Assembly (NCBI RefSeq): GCF_015706575.1 | Contig: NW_024037063.1 | Location: 19,654,927-19,718,926 of the forward strand | DNA length: 64,000 nt | Direction of reading: 5' to 3' | Source: Patiria miniata | Taxonomy: Eukaryota; Echinodermata; Asteroidea; Valvatida; Asterinidae | Shown here: positions 11,901 to 26,900 of the stretch, one piece after another | Layout of the letters: every line of letters starts with the position of its first letter | How positions within the stretch are numbered: position 1 is the first letter of the stretch | Program-made: the position numbers and the translations under genes | The notes under the pieces: generated by a model | What the model was told of the DNA's origin: nothing | Databases searched by the model: none | The model's input: the letters and a program-made list of their open reading frames with translations, nothing else

Positions 11901-14900
11901 GCTTGAGGCAATAATTGCAAAAAAGCTTGTCAACTCTTGCATATTTCTCTTGTTTAATTCCTGAGAATCAAACAAATTCTTTCGGTTTGCAGAAGGCTTA
12001 TAAAAAAGGTACTTGTAGAATTGTTGAAACCTCCTGTTGTGATTTCTGTGATTTCTGACAATTTTCAATCATGTTATTTTTTGTTTTCTTTTTCATATTT
12101 CAAGCATGAAGCAAAAACAAAAGTTCATACACATACGAGCATGCCGCAATGGTACATGTATACCAAAAATACAGGCACAGTGATGTAGCGTTAAAACATT
12201 CGAAGCAGTATGTTATATCGTTCAGAAATAGCTAGGGGTGCATGTGCATCGGAAGTGGGTACCCTGAGTAACTCCACCGCTGATGTCGGGAACCGGTGTA
12301 GCATGAATTTAGGTTTTATGAAATACGGACTCACTGGTGGTATTGCGCATGCTCATGCATAGATAATTTGGGCGATTCACAATGCAGTGCGCCACCAAGA
12401 GTTTGCCACGAAGAGTTCATTTTTCTCAGTGCATTGTGGGAGATGGTCGACAAATTCACAGCGCGGGACATTTGAAATTGTTCGTTTTTCCAGTCAGTAG
12501 TTTCGTAAAGTTATGCTTCGAGTATCTGTTTGCTCTTTTTTTTTTTTTTTTATCAATGTGTTTTTTTTGTGAGGCGGCAGAACGCTATGCCCCAATCTAT
12601 AACAAATTAGTTCAAGTTGTCTACTGACACCCATTCAAATGGGCCATGTTTTGTCGACCGTAAACTAGAAAAATGGATTCTCCACGGCAAACTCTTGTTG
12701 GCGCACTGCATTGTGAATCGCCCAAATTAGGAGAGGGACCGGTCACGTGAGAGGGTTTAACCAATAAAAGGGAAAAGAGTCCGATTTTCATACAAGTCCG
12801 ATTTTCATATGACACCAGTTCCAGATTTTGGAATTGGGTATCGTAACCAACTGTACAATTTACTTAGTACCTTCTCAGACAATGAAAAGAAAAGTTTTGA
12901 ATGCCATTTGTGGGGAATTTTCAAAATGAAAACCCGGCTTCTTGGTAAAACCAAAACAGATTTCACAGTTATGTGCATTTTAACATGCAAAAAATTATGC
13001 TCGCGAAAGTTGCAGTTTACACCTTAAAGCTATATTAAAAGCCCTTGAGACAACTTTCTGGATTTGAATTTTAAGGTTGGGTTTCTTTTATGGGTACCCG
13101 GATACCCGTGTTCTACTTCAACAGGGTATCCGTACTATCTGAAAATGCCCACCACTAGAAATAGCACCATCGTATTCATGCGAAAGCTCATGAAAAAAAG
13201 TCGTAAAAGTTTCTTTTCTTTTCGTTTTTACCAGTTCAAAGCGTGTGCACTACATCACTGTGTCTTTTGGTCTTTATTTTATAAAACAAAACAAAAAAGT
13301 GACTCACTTACAGAAAATTACGGAAACATACTTCCAAATGTGAGAAAGTTTTAGAAAGCCTTTACTTTATAAAAAAAAAATTGAGAAAAGGTTTCATTTG
13401 CCAGAAATCTGTCCAATAGAAAGTGAATCTAAAAGTCTAGTGACGAGTGGAATTTTGTTGAAAGCTTGAAAAAAAAGAAGACGTTCAACCGTTATTTTCT
13501 GTGAGTGGGTCACAATCACACAATTGAATTCTTCATGCTGCTGTTTCATGTATCATATTTTTGTTTTGATCATCCTGCCCCTTTGCCCCTCCCCCCAATC
13601 TCGTATCGTCCACCCACACGCAGTGTGCGAATACGGGCAATACGGCGTGAACTGCAAATTTGACTGCCGCTGCGGCGGCAACGACTGCAATAAGATCACG
13701 GGTGCATGTTTCTGTTCGGCTGGCTGGAGGGGTGTTGATTGCGCTGAGGGTGAGAATGGACGCTGAATTGCCTGGGGCGTGTTTTCGTGACTGTGACCAG
13801 AAACATGTTTCAGCTTTGGTCATTGGTTGAGTGTTTTGGCGACTTCGGTTGGCTGGAGTGACGTCACTGTTCCAACCAAAACTGAACCAAGGCCAAGGGT
13901 CGGTTACGGATAGCTCCATGGTTACGGAGTGCATTTCAAGATGGCGGAAAGATAAATACATGACATGTAACAAAACAGTGTTGCGGAAATAAGCTTGTAA
14001 TGCTTATTTTTAATACGTACATCGATCGTAAGTTTGTAGATTTTAAGTGACCTGTAATAAAATGTCTAAACAACTTACAAGCCCACAAGGTATTATCCCA
14101 AATTTCGCCGGGACTGGCCGCGAATAACTAAAAATTATTGATGTTGTCAAAATGTCCGCCATGTTTGTTTACAGCTTTTTGACACAGTTTTCGGTGCAGC
14201 ATTTTTGTGCGCATGTGTAAACATGTTTCTGGTTATCAATTTGACGTCACAAACATGCTTCTGGTCGCGGTCACAAAAACACGCCCCTGTATGTCATGCG
14301 TAGGGTCACCTAGGGTCGTGGGAAATAAAGGGCGTATATATATTTGGACTGTACAGGCAATATCAGGTTCCAAAACGCAAACACGAACATCACAGCATTT
14401 GAACAAAATGATGATAAGGATGACGATGTTTCAGTTGTCGTGATGAAACCAAGGAGTCTTCACAGGTGAAGCATTGTATCTTGCAAGCCTGAAGAATCCT
14501 GAAACCTTGTTTCAATTGTTTTTTTACACTTACAATTTTGAAGAACTTTAGAGGTATTTGAAAGATTATCTTGTTATGTCAGATCTCGCGCTGAAGACTT
14601 TCACGCAGCTGATCTGTTAATCTGAAGAGATTTGATTTGACCCAGTTCTCACAGTTTTCGAAATTCAAAATCTCTGCAAAGATCGCTGCAAAAGATTCTT
14701 TATCTATTTTGTTTATTTAATTCTTAGTTCAACTTGGTAGCCCATTCAGTGGAATCCACTGGTCTCCCATGAGGCCCAGTAAAGAGAAGACAATGTGAAG
14801 GAATTACAGTTTCAGAGGTGGGAGAAAACCCAGAAGAATATTCTGAGAAAAACCCACGAAATCAAATAAGGACTGAAAACCCAATCCACATATTGGCCCA

Positions 14901-17900
14901 GGCGGGATTCGAACCTGGGTCACAGGGGTGGTAGGCGAGGAAAGTACCACTAAGCCAACATGACTCCAAGACTCTAAAGGGTCTGTGCGTAAACGGGTGA
15001 TGGCAGTCTTCTAACGAAATGACGTCACGTTAACTACGGACAAATATATACATTGAAATCATCACTGTGTACAAAACAGTGCAAATCCTGTATGTAGAAA
15101 TCATCGTCATCACCAATACAGAAAATCACAATATTTGTTACCGCTGTGATTCTAGCGCCCATTTCCATGACACCTATTTGGCCATGCATGCATGCATCTT
15201 TCTTTTAAGCTTAAAAGCATGATAGCTTCTTAGCATGTAGCTTATTACGTAGCAATTAGCATGTAGCTTATAGTCTAACTGTGCTGTTGTGTATTTTAGT
15301 TTTCATAAAAATCCATTTTTATCACAAGCCATTTCTTTCTACTAATATATCTGGGGTTTTATTTTTGTCACGACTGACTTCTTTGTTGTTGAAAAACCAA
15401 ACTTGTTATCTGGTGTGACATTTGACCACAAGTAACACAGGTCATTTGGAGGTCAATCACAAGTCATGTGACATTATATTCATATATTTATATATGTATT
15501 TATTTCTGGTAATGAAACCAAGGATTCCTCAAAAGTGCCCAAGGCACTGTAGCTCGCAAGCCTGAAGAAACCTGTAGAGAGAAGACAATGAAAAGAAATG
15601 ACAGTTTTAGAGGTGGGAGGAAAACCCCAGAAGAATATTCTGGGAAAACCCACGGAATCAGGCAGGGACTGAAAACCCAATCCACATGTGGACCAGGGCA
15701 GGAATCGAACCCAGGCCACAGCGTTGGAATGCAAGGACAGTAACCACTGCGCCAACCTCACACCTTCATTGTTCCATCTGAACTCAATTGTGAATTAACT
15801 TGTGATTGAGTAAAAGTGTCAACTAAACCTCTAAGAATGATGCTGAGAAATGACAGACAAGGATTTTTTGACATGTGATAGTTGTAGTTGGAAGCCAATG
15901 ACAGACATTCAATGTAAAAATGTTTAGCAGACTTTTTGCCGTCTTGTGAAAGTAGAAACGCTAAATGTTTCTTGGCCAGCAGGCTTTTAGGAAGACCAAA
16001 ATTGTGCACATGTATATGTAGTGCTTTAGTATGTAGCTGCACTTCTAGCCTAGTTACATGTCATCACTCTGGCTTCTGAAAATGAAGAAACTCAAAGGCT
16101 TACTTGAATTTTAAAACGTTGGTAATGTGTTGTTCCAACACATAGATCAGCTCATCTTGTTTGTGTGCATGTTGGTGTTGGTAGCTTATACTAGAATTCA
16201 AAATTTAGCCGAAAGCATATGTACACTAATTTTGACAAATAACTATCACCATGATTTTTGCACATGTGGCTAAAAATAAGTTGTGTAAACAATGTAAAAG
16301 ATGATAAATCCATGTAAATGTTTACAATTAACGCAATTGTGTTGCATCTGTCAAATGTGACAACAAAATAACACACTGATGTTTAAACTTGTTGAAATGT
16401 TATCAAAGAAACACCATATGTGTTCAAACTTGTCGAAAGTGACATGTTCTCAAAATAACACCATGAGTTGTCTAACTTGTTGAAGTGTTCTCAAAATAAC
16501 ACAATATGTGTTCAAACTTGTCGAAAGTGTTCTCAAAATAACACCATGAGTTGTCTAACTTGTTGAAGTTTTCTCAAAATAACACCGTGTGTGTTCAAAC
16601 TTGTTGAAAAGTTCTCAAAATAACCCCATGAGTTGTCTAACTTGCGGAAGTGTTCTCAGAAAACACTGTGTGTTCAAACCTGTTGAAAAAGTTCTCAAAA
16701 TAACACCATGAGTTGTCTAACTTGTCAAAGTGTTCTCAAAATAACTCCATGAGTGTTTAAACTTGTTCTAAAAATAACACCAAGTGTGGTCACATCTGTC
16801 AAACATTTCCCCAAAATAACACCATGATTGGTCTAACTTGGTTGAAGGTGTTCTTAATCTCAAACTCGGAATAACACCACGAATGGTCAAACTCATATCA
16901 CTCAAATTGTCAACTTGTAACATTTTCTCTTGCAATTCCTAATCCCTCAATTTGCTGACAGAATGTTTGGATGGAACGTGGGGCGTGGATTGCAAGCAGA
17001 ACTGCAGCTGTCCGCTGATCAGTCAGCTGTGCGACAAAAGCAACGGCGAGTGTCTCTGCCCGCTGGGCTTCTTCGGAGCAAACTGCACCACCAGTAAGTT
17101 CCGAAAACTTGAATTGTTGAGCAAGTCTTAAAGCGAGGGCTATGGTTAACCATAGTTTGGCTAACTTCGCTCAAACCCAGGATGGTTGAACTACTCTAGT
17201 CAACTATTTGGAACTGGACCAAGAAGCACAGTTGCTTCGCTGGTTACCAATAACCCTGTGCATAATAACGCACAGCAGGGAGCCAAGACCCAGAAGTTTT
17301 GTGATGACGTTTTGACCAGCGGTCGACTCACTGATCTCTATATAAAGACCGGATAGCGTATGCCCACACGCCGTACATTTTGTCGGGTGCACCACGAATT
17401 GACGTATCGTCATTGGACTTTGTGCACACGATACGTCACTTCGTGGTGCGACCGACGATTTACTTATTATCGCTTTTTGACCAGTTTGCCCCAGTCTTCC
17501 AAATAATTCTCGTCTATAACACAGTTGTGTTCCCTTAGTTCTGTTGAACACAAATAAATGGGCCTCCAAAAAACCACCAAATTATATAATGGATGGTGTT
17601 GTTCTCAAGAGATTTGGAACTAGAATTGGTTGATTTCATGATATAATGAAGTATAGGGAATCAGATAGAATTGTTGAACTTTCAACATTAACTTATTATC
17701 ACTTTTTGACCAGTTTGCCCCGGTCTTCCAAAAATATTCTAGTCGGAAATAATGCAGTTGTATTCCCATTGTTCTTTTGAACGCAAATAAATGGCCCTCT
17801 AGAATTGGTTGATTTCATGATAAAATGAATCAGATAGAATTGTTGAACTTTTAATATGCTTTTGGTCAAAATTTGCAAACTCTAGTTTCATTTTTTTTTT

Positions 17901-20900
17901 TCTCTTTTTCCGTTCCTAGGGTGTCCCCGCGGCCACTACGGTCTGATGTGCCGTCATCAGTGCCAGTGCCAAAACGGAGGGGCTTGCAACGCCGAGACTG
18001 GAATGTGCACCTGTGCCCCGGGATGGAGGGGTCCAACTTGCAGTGAAGGTAAGTGAGAAAGGACTGACTTGTGGCCTGTTCCATTCACAAAACAGGGGAG
18101 AATGATTCTAATGCATTATTTCCTGACTTTGCCAGTCTTTTCCCGCATTTCTTTCATAAGATATTGTTAAGATTTTTTTTGTCTTTGTTTCTGCACAGAA
18201 TGTGGCGCTGGGTATTTCGGCCAAGTATGTGCGGAACGTTGCGAGTGTGAAAACAATGCCGGATGTGACCCAGTCACTGGAGACTGTATATGCACGCCGG
18301 GCTGGAGCGGACCTCTATGCAACGAAGGTAGGTCAGCAGATACCCCCCCCCCCCTATCCAATCTAAGCCCTTCCCCCATTTTCACCCCCACTGTCTTTCT
18401 GTTTTCACAAATGTGACTTGGTTTGTCAAAACCAGGCACAGATGGGCAGAGCTACATATGGAGAAACAGCTGCGAAATGACCCAGGGTTCATTTTTAGCA
18501 ATTTTCGCCATAGGCCTTATTCACGAGTCAGCCATATTGGATTGAGAGTGAAGTAAAATCGTGAATTTTGGAACTTGTGTAGAGAAATGAAAGCAAGTTA
18601 ATTTATAATAAATTCCAGTCTGCTTCAAAAATGAATAATTTTAAATTTGTAATTAAACATTCCCTAATGTTTAAAGCCAGATTAAAAAAAAAAAATGACT
18701 GTAAATTATAGCTGCATTATGCTTGCATGAATAGTCTGGCGCCATCCCATTCAACAGTTGACAATTAATGAAATACATTCAGGGAACTCGACAAAAATGG
18801 CCAACTCCTGAATAAGGCCCATGGTCCACTGTTGTGAAAAAAGGCTGATGTGGTTTGGGATTGGAATCATTTGCCCTTGAGCGTTAATCTGAGGTCTTGC
18901 CATGATGACTGATAGCCAGGCAAATGATTCCAATCCCAATTGCAGCCCTTTTCACAACATGCAGGACTTTACACAGCTTACATAACACAGCACTGAAATT
19001 CATAAGGCAAGGAACTTGGTCACAGTGTCCAAAAATGTTGCTGTGATCAATTGACAATTTTGTAGTGATGCTTGACTGAAATTAAATGAAACTCGTATGT
19101 GTTTCGGCCAAGGATAAAGAGTATCTGCACAATCAAAAATTTTCAAAGTTGACCTCATGGTTTTGTAGTTATTTAAAAAATAGTCAGATGGACACTTTTT
19201 GGGACATACTATTTATGGAACAGGGCCCTAAACTACACTTTCATAGATGTTTTAACACTCCCACATGTGAGAACAATATGTTTGATCCAACGGACAGTTG
19301 ATCTATCAAGGTTTCGAGTGATATGATACACAGTGCCCTCTGGAGACATGCACACAGTAGGGAACAAAAGATTGTATACGTCTCCACAGGGCAATTTCTA
19401 TAGATGAATACGTCTCCACAAGGTTTTCACGAAATAGATATGTGGATGTTACTCAAAAACTAGGAATTTCCAAATTTCAGCCAAGGAAATTAATTCTGGT
19501 TAAAATAAGAGCATTTTGAAACTGTACTTTCAATCTTGAAAACTTAAGTACACGAGAACAAAGAAATGTCACAAGGATACAAATTTCAGTATGTGTGTCT
19601 TTCCCGTGTGACAAAATGCCCTGATTTGTTCAATAACAGAGTCAATAACTTATTATTTTTATTTTCCAGTGTGTCCGCATGGTGTCTACGGTGAGAATTG
19701 TGAGAACGCCTGCGTGTGTTTGCACGAGGCGCGGTGTGATCACATCAGCGGTTCCTGTGAGTGCTTACCGGGATGGAGGGGAGCCATCTGCGACAAAGGT
19801 GGGTCCAGCTGCGATTTACGACTTCCCAACTTGGCCTAATGCTTTGAACTAAACTTTACTTTACGAAATTAGTTGGGGAGGAATATAGGGTTCCCTTGCA
19901 CCCCCTGGATATATTTTTCTAACCTATTTTTTTGTAATCCTTAAGGTGTCTAGTAAATGAATTTTGATGCTCCCAACATCAAATATTGTCCCATTGGGTT
20001 TATTTTGCGGCCATCTTGGCGGCCATCTTGGATTTCAATAAAAATCGGTTATCGACATAACTTTTGAACGAGGCATTTTATGCAGACAAATAAAAATGTT
20101 TTGGGTAATTTAGGTGTGTGAAATCGATTGAAAGTGTTATTTTTGTAATTTGGCAGCCATCTTGGCAGCCATCTTTGATTAAAAAAAAATCGGTTATTTG
20201 ACGTAACTTTTGAACTAGGCATGGTAGTAAGACAAATGAACATGTTTTCCAGGATAATTTGGGCATGATGAATTGATTGAAAGCATGTATTTTATAATTT
20301 GGCGGCCATCTTAGTTTCCATGATAAATGTTCATATAAATAGAGATTGACTGGAGAAAGATTTGAACCTGCAACCTCCAGATTGCCGTTCCGGTGCTCTA
20401 CCAACTGAGCTATCCAGCCCTATGCTGGCGGTTCCCCAGTTTGTCAATATCCTTGTTCAAGGGCGCTAGTCAGAAGCCATAAACCCGTATATGCCATGTA
20501 GCCAGGGATCGCGCCCAAAGTCACGATGCGATTAGCTGTAAATCTGGGAAATACCAAACGGGGATCGTCCCGCTCCAGTCAATTTCTTTGTTCGACTTTA
20601 AACACTATGCACTAAGTTGGTTTCTCATTTTGTGGTTTATTTGAAATTTGTTTCCTTTTTCGTAGCTTGCCCTGATGGTTACTGGGGTTACGATTGTCAG
20701 AATATCTGCGCCTGTGGACACGGGGCCCGTTGCGACCCCGCCAACGGCCAGTGTAACTGCCGACCGGGCTACACTGGGGATTACTGCGAAGAAGGTGAGG
20801 GCCATCATACCCACTAGGGCTGTCAGGCTTCAAGTATTCCTACTTTTCCTACTTCCTCCTAGTTGGTTTTACCTTGCTCCTACTTTTCCTATTTATTTTC

Positions 20901-23900
20901 TTGAAATTCCTACTTTTTCCTACTTTTTTGACCCACAACTCCGAAAAATGAAATCTCATCAAATAATTTTCATAACAGTGTTACACACTGTCATAAGTAA
21001 ATCACACAATGAAGGGCTTGGGCGCAGGAGTACTGCAACTGTACTTCCAAGAGCTTAGTTGAGGATGGAGCACAAGTGTTGTGAGTATAGAACATGCCAA
21101 ATGTGGCTTATGATGCTGTGGACATGGGTGAGCATCAATGAAAACTACTCCTGAAAGCCTCCAAAAGTCCTACTTTTATCCTGATTTTGTCCTCTAAAAG
21201 TCCAACTGTTGTCCTGTTATTTTGAACATTTTGATCCTACTGTTTTTTACTGTAGCTTTTCACTATGGACAAACGTAACTACACAACTTAAACCTTATAC
21301 TTGCAGTTGACTTGTGGTTAACTTGTGATTGACAACAGCACTGTCGTCCGCCCTTCGTTTTCACATCTCTGAACGTTTATTTTTTATTCCATATTTTTTT
21401 GGCAGAGTGTGCACCTGGCGAGTGGGGCATGGACTGTATCTACCCGTGCGACTGCGAGAACAATGCAATCTGCGATCACGTGACGGGACGCTGCATCTGC
21501 GCCAACGGCTGGAGAGGAATACGCTGTGACAAATGTTAGTTCCAACTTCTTTGAGTCTTGTGTCTTGCCCAAGAACACAAGTTGGTTGGCTTGTTTGTTT
21601 GAATCTGAGATTTAAATTTTTATTTTTAAGTCTTCATGGTCCATGTTTCACTTAAGTTACCCCTCTCTACCCTCACAGATACCCATGTTTACACCGCAGT
21701 GGAGAGGGCAATTGTTGTAAAGTGTCTTGCCCAAGAACACAAGTTTGGTTGCCTTGTTTGTTTGAATCTGAGATTTTAATGTTACCTGTAGTTCTTCATG
21801 GTCCACGTTTCACATCAATCCCCTTCTACCCTCACAGATACCCATTTATTCTCCTCGGTGGAGGGGGTAATTGTAGTAAAGTGTCTTGCCAAAGAACACA
21901 AGTTTGGTTGGCTTGCTTGTTTGAATCTGAGAATTTTAGGTCATCATGGTCCACGTTTCACTTCAGAAGCCCCCCTCCACCCTCACAGATACCTATTTAT
22001 ACACTTTAGTGGAGAGGGCGATTGTTGTAAAATGTCTTGCCCAAGAACACAGGTTGGGTCGGCTTGCCTGTTTGAAACCGAAATATTAATTTCAATATTA
22101 GGTCATCATTAATTTCAATATTAGGTCATCATGGTCCACGTTTCACTTCAGAAGCCCCTCTCTACCCTCACAGATACCCATGTGTACTCCTTGGTGGAGG
22201 GGCAATTGTTGTAAAGTGTCTTGCCCAAGAGCACAAGTTTGGTTGGCTTGCTTGTTTGAATCTGAGATTTTGCTGTTCATTGTAGGTCTTCATGATCCTT
22301 GTTTCACTTCAATCCCCCCCCCCCCCCCACCCTCACAGATACCCATTTATACTCCTTGGTGGAGGGGCAATTGTTGTAAAGTGTCTTGCCCAAGAACACA
22401 AGTTGAGTTGGCTCCTTGTTTGAAGGTCAGGTCTTCACCTTCCGTGTACCTCTTGTTTGTTTTTTACAGCTTGCTCGCCAGGGTTCTACGGCGTGAACTG
22501 TGCACAGCATTGCATTTGCCGCAACGGTGCTACGTGCCACTCAGTAACTGGCGAGTGCATCTGCCCGCCGGGATTCATTGGCCGCGCTTGCGAGTTTGGT
22601 AAGTTGGAAAAAAAAACTCTTACAACCAAAAGACTGTTTCATACTTGTAAAAGTATAGCAAATTTCATGAAATCAGTCATTTTAGTTATAGGTGACCCTC
22701 CAGCCAGCACAGAACCAGTCAGAAGTCAAACGGCCATATTTTGAGATGGTGCCTATACAGCCTATAATACATAGAACATTGATGAAAATTTGTGCATATA
22801 TTTGAGAACAAAAAATAAGCGTACACTCCAAATTTCATTGTGATTGCTATTTTAGAAATGTGCATTGCTGAAGAGTTCACTTGGGAAACTTTAACAACAA
22901 ATTTCTCAATGTTTTTTAACTTACCGAGGCCTGAAATTGGAAACTGAAAACGTGTATTACTCCGTCACATGTAGTGTCCTTTCCAATGAGCCCCAAAATT
23001 TTCAAGAGTTGGTCCTCTGGTTTTGTGACTAGTTTTGTGCTGGACAGTCACAAAGGCTTTTAGAGTACAAGTCACTATTGGTTTGAATTCAACTTGTTGA
23101 ATTATTTGTCCGCCATTGATTTGTCTGCAGAGTGTGCACCAGGTTTCTTCGGTCCGGGCTGCGATCAGGTCTGCGAGTGTCTAAACGGTGGCACGTGTAA
23201 TCCGGAGGACGGGTCATGTGTGTGCCAGGCTGGCTGGTACGGAAGTCACTGCGAAGAAGGTGAGGATTGAAGATGTCTTCAGTGCAGTTTGAGACTTTGT
23301 AAAACGGAAATTACAGTTTTAGTGTTTGAAGGAAAATCCGGAATAACATTCCAGGGAAAACCCATGGAATCACGCAGGTAGGGACTGAAAACCCAATCCA
23401 CATGTAGGCCCAGCTGCCAATTTCACGAAACAGTGTGTTACTTGCGTAGGACTTACGCAACAAATTTGTTGCGCAGCTGCGCAATAAACTTGCGATCGGT
23501 TTCACAAGACTTGATGTAACTACGCAGCGTTTTAAATAATCTCAACATCTTGGACGAGGATAATATAGCATTTACGACGGCTGTTTGTGTATGATTTTGT
23601 TCATTCATGAAACAGGCGTTGAATTAACCTCCGCCGACTCTTTTTGGAATCGTGCCTTAACTCTATACTTGTAGAAAAACTGATCTTTTGTTACTAGTAG
23701 CCAACAGAAAAAGTAACTTTTTTTCTAATATATGACCCCTGCTTTTCTCCTTTTTTGTTGCACCGTGATCGAGACAATGTCCAATAATGGCAAAAATTTC
23801 TGCATCAATTGAAATACTTCTTCTTGAAGAAGGAAATCGAGGTCACTATTTCTCAGTAGTCGGTTGCTCAACACTCTGTCCTGATTGGTCAGAGCATTAG

Positions 23901-26900
23901 GATGACATCATTTCACTGCTTTCTCATTGGTGAATTTGTTGCAGAGTGTATGGCGGACTACTGGGGCAAGAGCTGTATGCAGCGCTGCCTGTGCGTGAGC
24001 GGGGGCTGTGACAGCGTGACCGGGGCCTGCACTTGTGTGCCGGGTTGGAGGGGAACCTACTGCAGTAAACGTGAGTAGTTGGGTCCAGTGTTTGTATTGA
24101 GTCGTTTTCCAAGTCCTTAGTATGCTTGAATTACGGTAGTATTGTTGGAAGCAAGCTTTTTAAGGTAATGCACAACATTTGCTTTTGTTGTAATTTTCAG
24201 AAATGGATTGATTTGGGGGTTAGTATTTTATAGCAAATATTGTTCCACTGACCTGTTTAAAGTTTTGTGTTCATACTTGTTGGAAAAGCCAAGAAAAAAT
24301 GCTGTTCTTGTAGTCTCGTTCTGTTACCCTACTTCAGAAACGGAGTAATTTATAGACGTTGGGGAATGGTCTGGTCAGGGAACCAGACCAGCTGGCTTGC
24401 ACCTGCTCACAGATGTATAACTGATTGCAAACAAAAACTAAATTTGGTAAATTGGGGGCAGTATCTGAAAAGGCAGTTTTTTCCAACGATGGTCGTCTGA
24501 CCATCGTTTGAAATTGATAAAAAAATTACACTTTTCTTGAAAATTACAGTACACCAAGTGCCACGATTTCACAGGACGCCTGAGACTATTATTCAATTGC
24601 ATTCAAATAAGGCATTTCATAATTATTGGGTAGTTTTGCTTTTTGATGTTCGCAAATGTTGTATATTACCTTTATTTAAGATTCCCAAAGACTTGCATCA
24701 CCTTGAGTATTAAGAATCAACATGAAAACTCATTTGTGTTTTCTTTTGCCAGCTTGCCAGGGAAGCTTCTACGGAGAGAACTGCTCGCTCCAATGTGCTT
24801 GTGGAGAGGACAACCCATGCAATCACATTACTGGAAACTGTACATGCCCTGCCGGCTTCAGTGGTCACGAATGCAGCTTGCGTAAGTCTCATATCCAACT
24901 AGAACATCGTTTCTGTACCTCCTTCTAATCTATCTGTTGCCTCCCACTCCGTGAATTTTTGACTAGTCACGACAGTAAGATGTCTGACAAAGGTCCGACA
25001 CCTGTAAACTTAACTTGATGTGTGGTAGAGCTGTTCCGATTAAACCGAATATTCAAATATTCGATCATCAACCTAATATTCGATCATCAACCGAATATTC
25101 GAATAGCTTTTGGCCGGTTTGAATATTCGAAGAAAAAAAATGCACGTGCACCCACGACTGTGATGTTTATGTTAATCGTAAATTTGCGTTTGTCATTGTT
25201 AGATGCCACTTTGTTTGTCGACGGTATCATTTTTGTTGACACCTTTTTATTGGTCCCATTCTTTTAGCTGGGATAAGTCCCTGGACAGTTATACAATACT
25301 TACTGCAAACACTCCAGCGTCCCATGCTATCCATTGCTGCATGCAAATTTTAACCGGCACGATTTGTATGCAACGTTTGACCAGCGAGGAAGGCAGCTGC
25401 AGCTGGCCTGTGTAAATCTTGATCGGCAAGTTTCAGTTATTTGAATGTTTGGTTGAGTGCTGTTTCAAATACTGGAATGCTAAATTATTCAAAATAGACG
25501 ACCCTGATGTGTGGGTCTGAAAAATGCAGTGTGGCATTTTGAAGTAAAATGTTGCCAAAAAGCGAAGTTGGTGGGTCTCACGGACCAATCCGAAACAGAA
25601 TAAAACAAGCCAGACCGACAGAAATAACCTGCACAGAGTTTCCCACAGAGATATTCATTCCCCAGTCAGTTTGCTACATCAAGCACAATAAAACAGCAGC
25701 AAACAAAGTCAGTAACATTTTATACACAAACTGGTCAACTTGCAAAAGCATTTATAGTTTGTTTTTTATTACAGCATGTCCACAAGGCAGCTGGGGTGAG
25801 CGGTGCGCCGAGGTTTGCGACTGTGTGGAAAACGCCCTCTGCGATTCGGTGACAGGAGAATGCCAATGCAAACCGGGCTTCCACGGGAAACACTGCACTA
25901 AAGGTACTCAATAACTCTTCCCATTTTGAAAAGAATAACAGATGCGCTACAAACCCTTTGCTTTCTGCAAGTATACTTGAGTTTGTTCATCGTCATCATC
26001 ATGAGCTGTCTTTGATCTGAAGGTTGGCAACTAATGCTCGCCATCCTAGTCTATTCTCTGCCAGATGCTTAATTTCCCTATGGAGTACCGAAGTGAATAC
26101 GTCACTTGCACAAATGTGTGTAAAAGATATTAGCGCATGATTCAGCCCGAGAACCAACACGTGCGTGTACTCCCTCATTTGCACTACGCTTTCTGGTTCT
26201 AAATGACGTCATGCTTCGGTACTTCGGTCTTGCATCTTGTCCTGCTTTTCAGATCATCTATTCACATCCTTCTCCGCCTTCCTCATGCTCTGGTCCCGTC
26301 TATGGTTCCTTCATTCACAGCATTTGCCAATCTACCTGCACTACCTCTCATAGCATGCCAAGCGTACTTCATTTTGTTCTTGATGATGTTGATTAATTAG
26401 GTAGAGTACACCATTTGTAATTTATGCATTATGTTTGTTTGAAGCAACAAAAGTGCTCAAAATCTAAAGAAGGTTGCTGAACAACTAACCCGATGAAGGT
26501 TTAGCTCAGTGAATGCTGTATATTCAGAGAAAAACAATATTCTAGGATCTCGATTTCAAATTAAAAGTTACCGGGTCATGTTTTGAATTGCGCCTTAAGT
26601 CAGCGTCCGGGACACGTTCTCATTCAGCCGATTGCAGCTACACGATGTCGTGCCTTCAAACAACGAATTATAGCAACCACGCACACGTGTGCATCGTGTC
26701 AATGCTTGCGCGCTTCGCCGAATTAAAAAAGGAACTACTGACAGACCTTTCCAAGAATGCGTCTTTAGATGCATCGTGCAGATGGCCTTCTCGCATTGTT
26801 TTCTTCAAAACGACAGCTTGCCAGAAAGAAGAATTTCACAGGAAGTTTAGTCCCATTACTCTCTTAACCAAGTATGCTTTTCAACAATCATTTTGATAGT

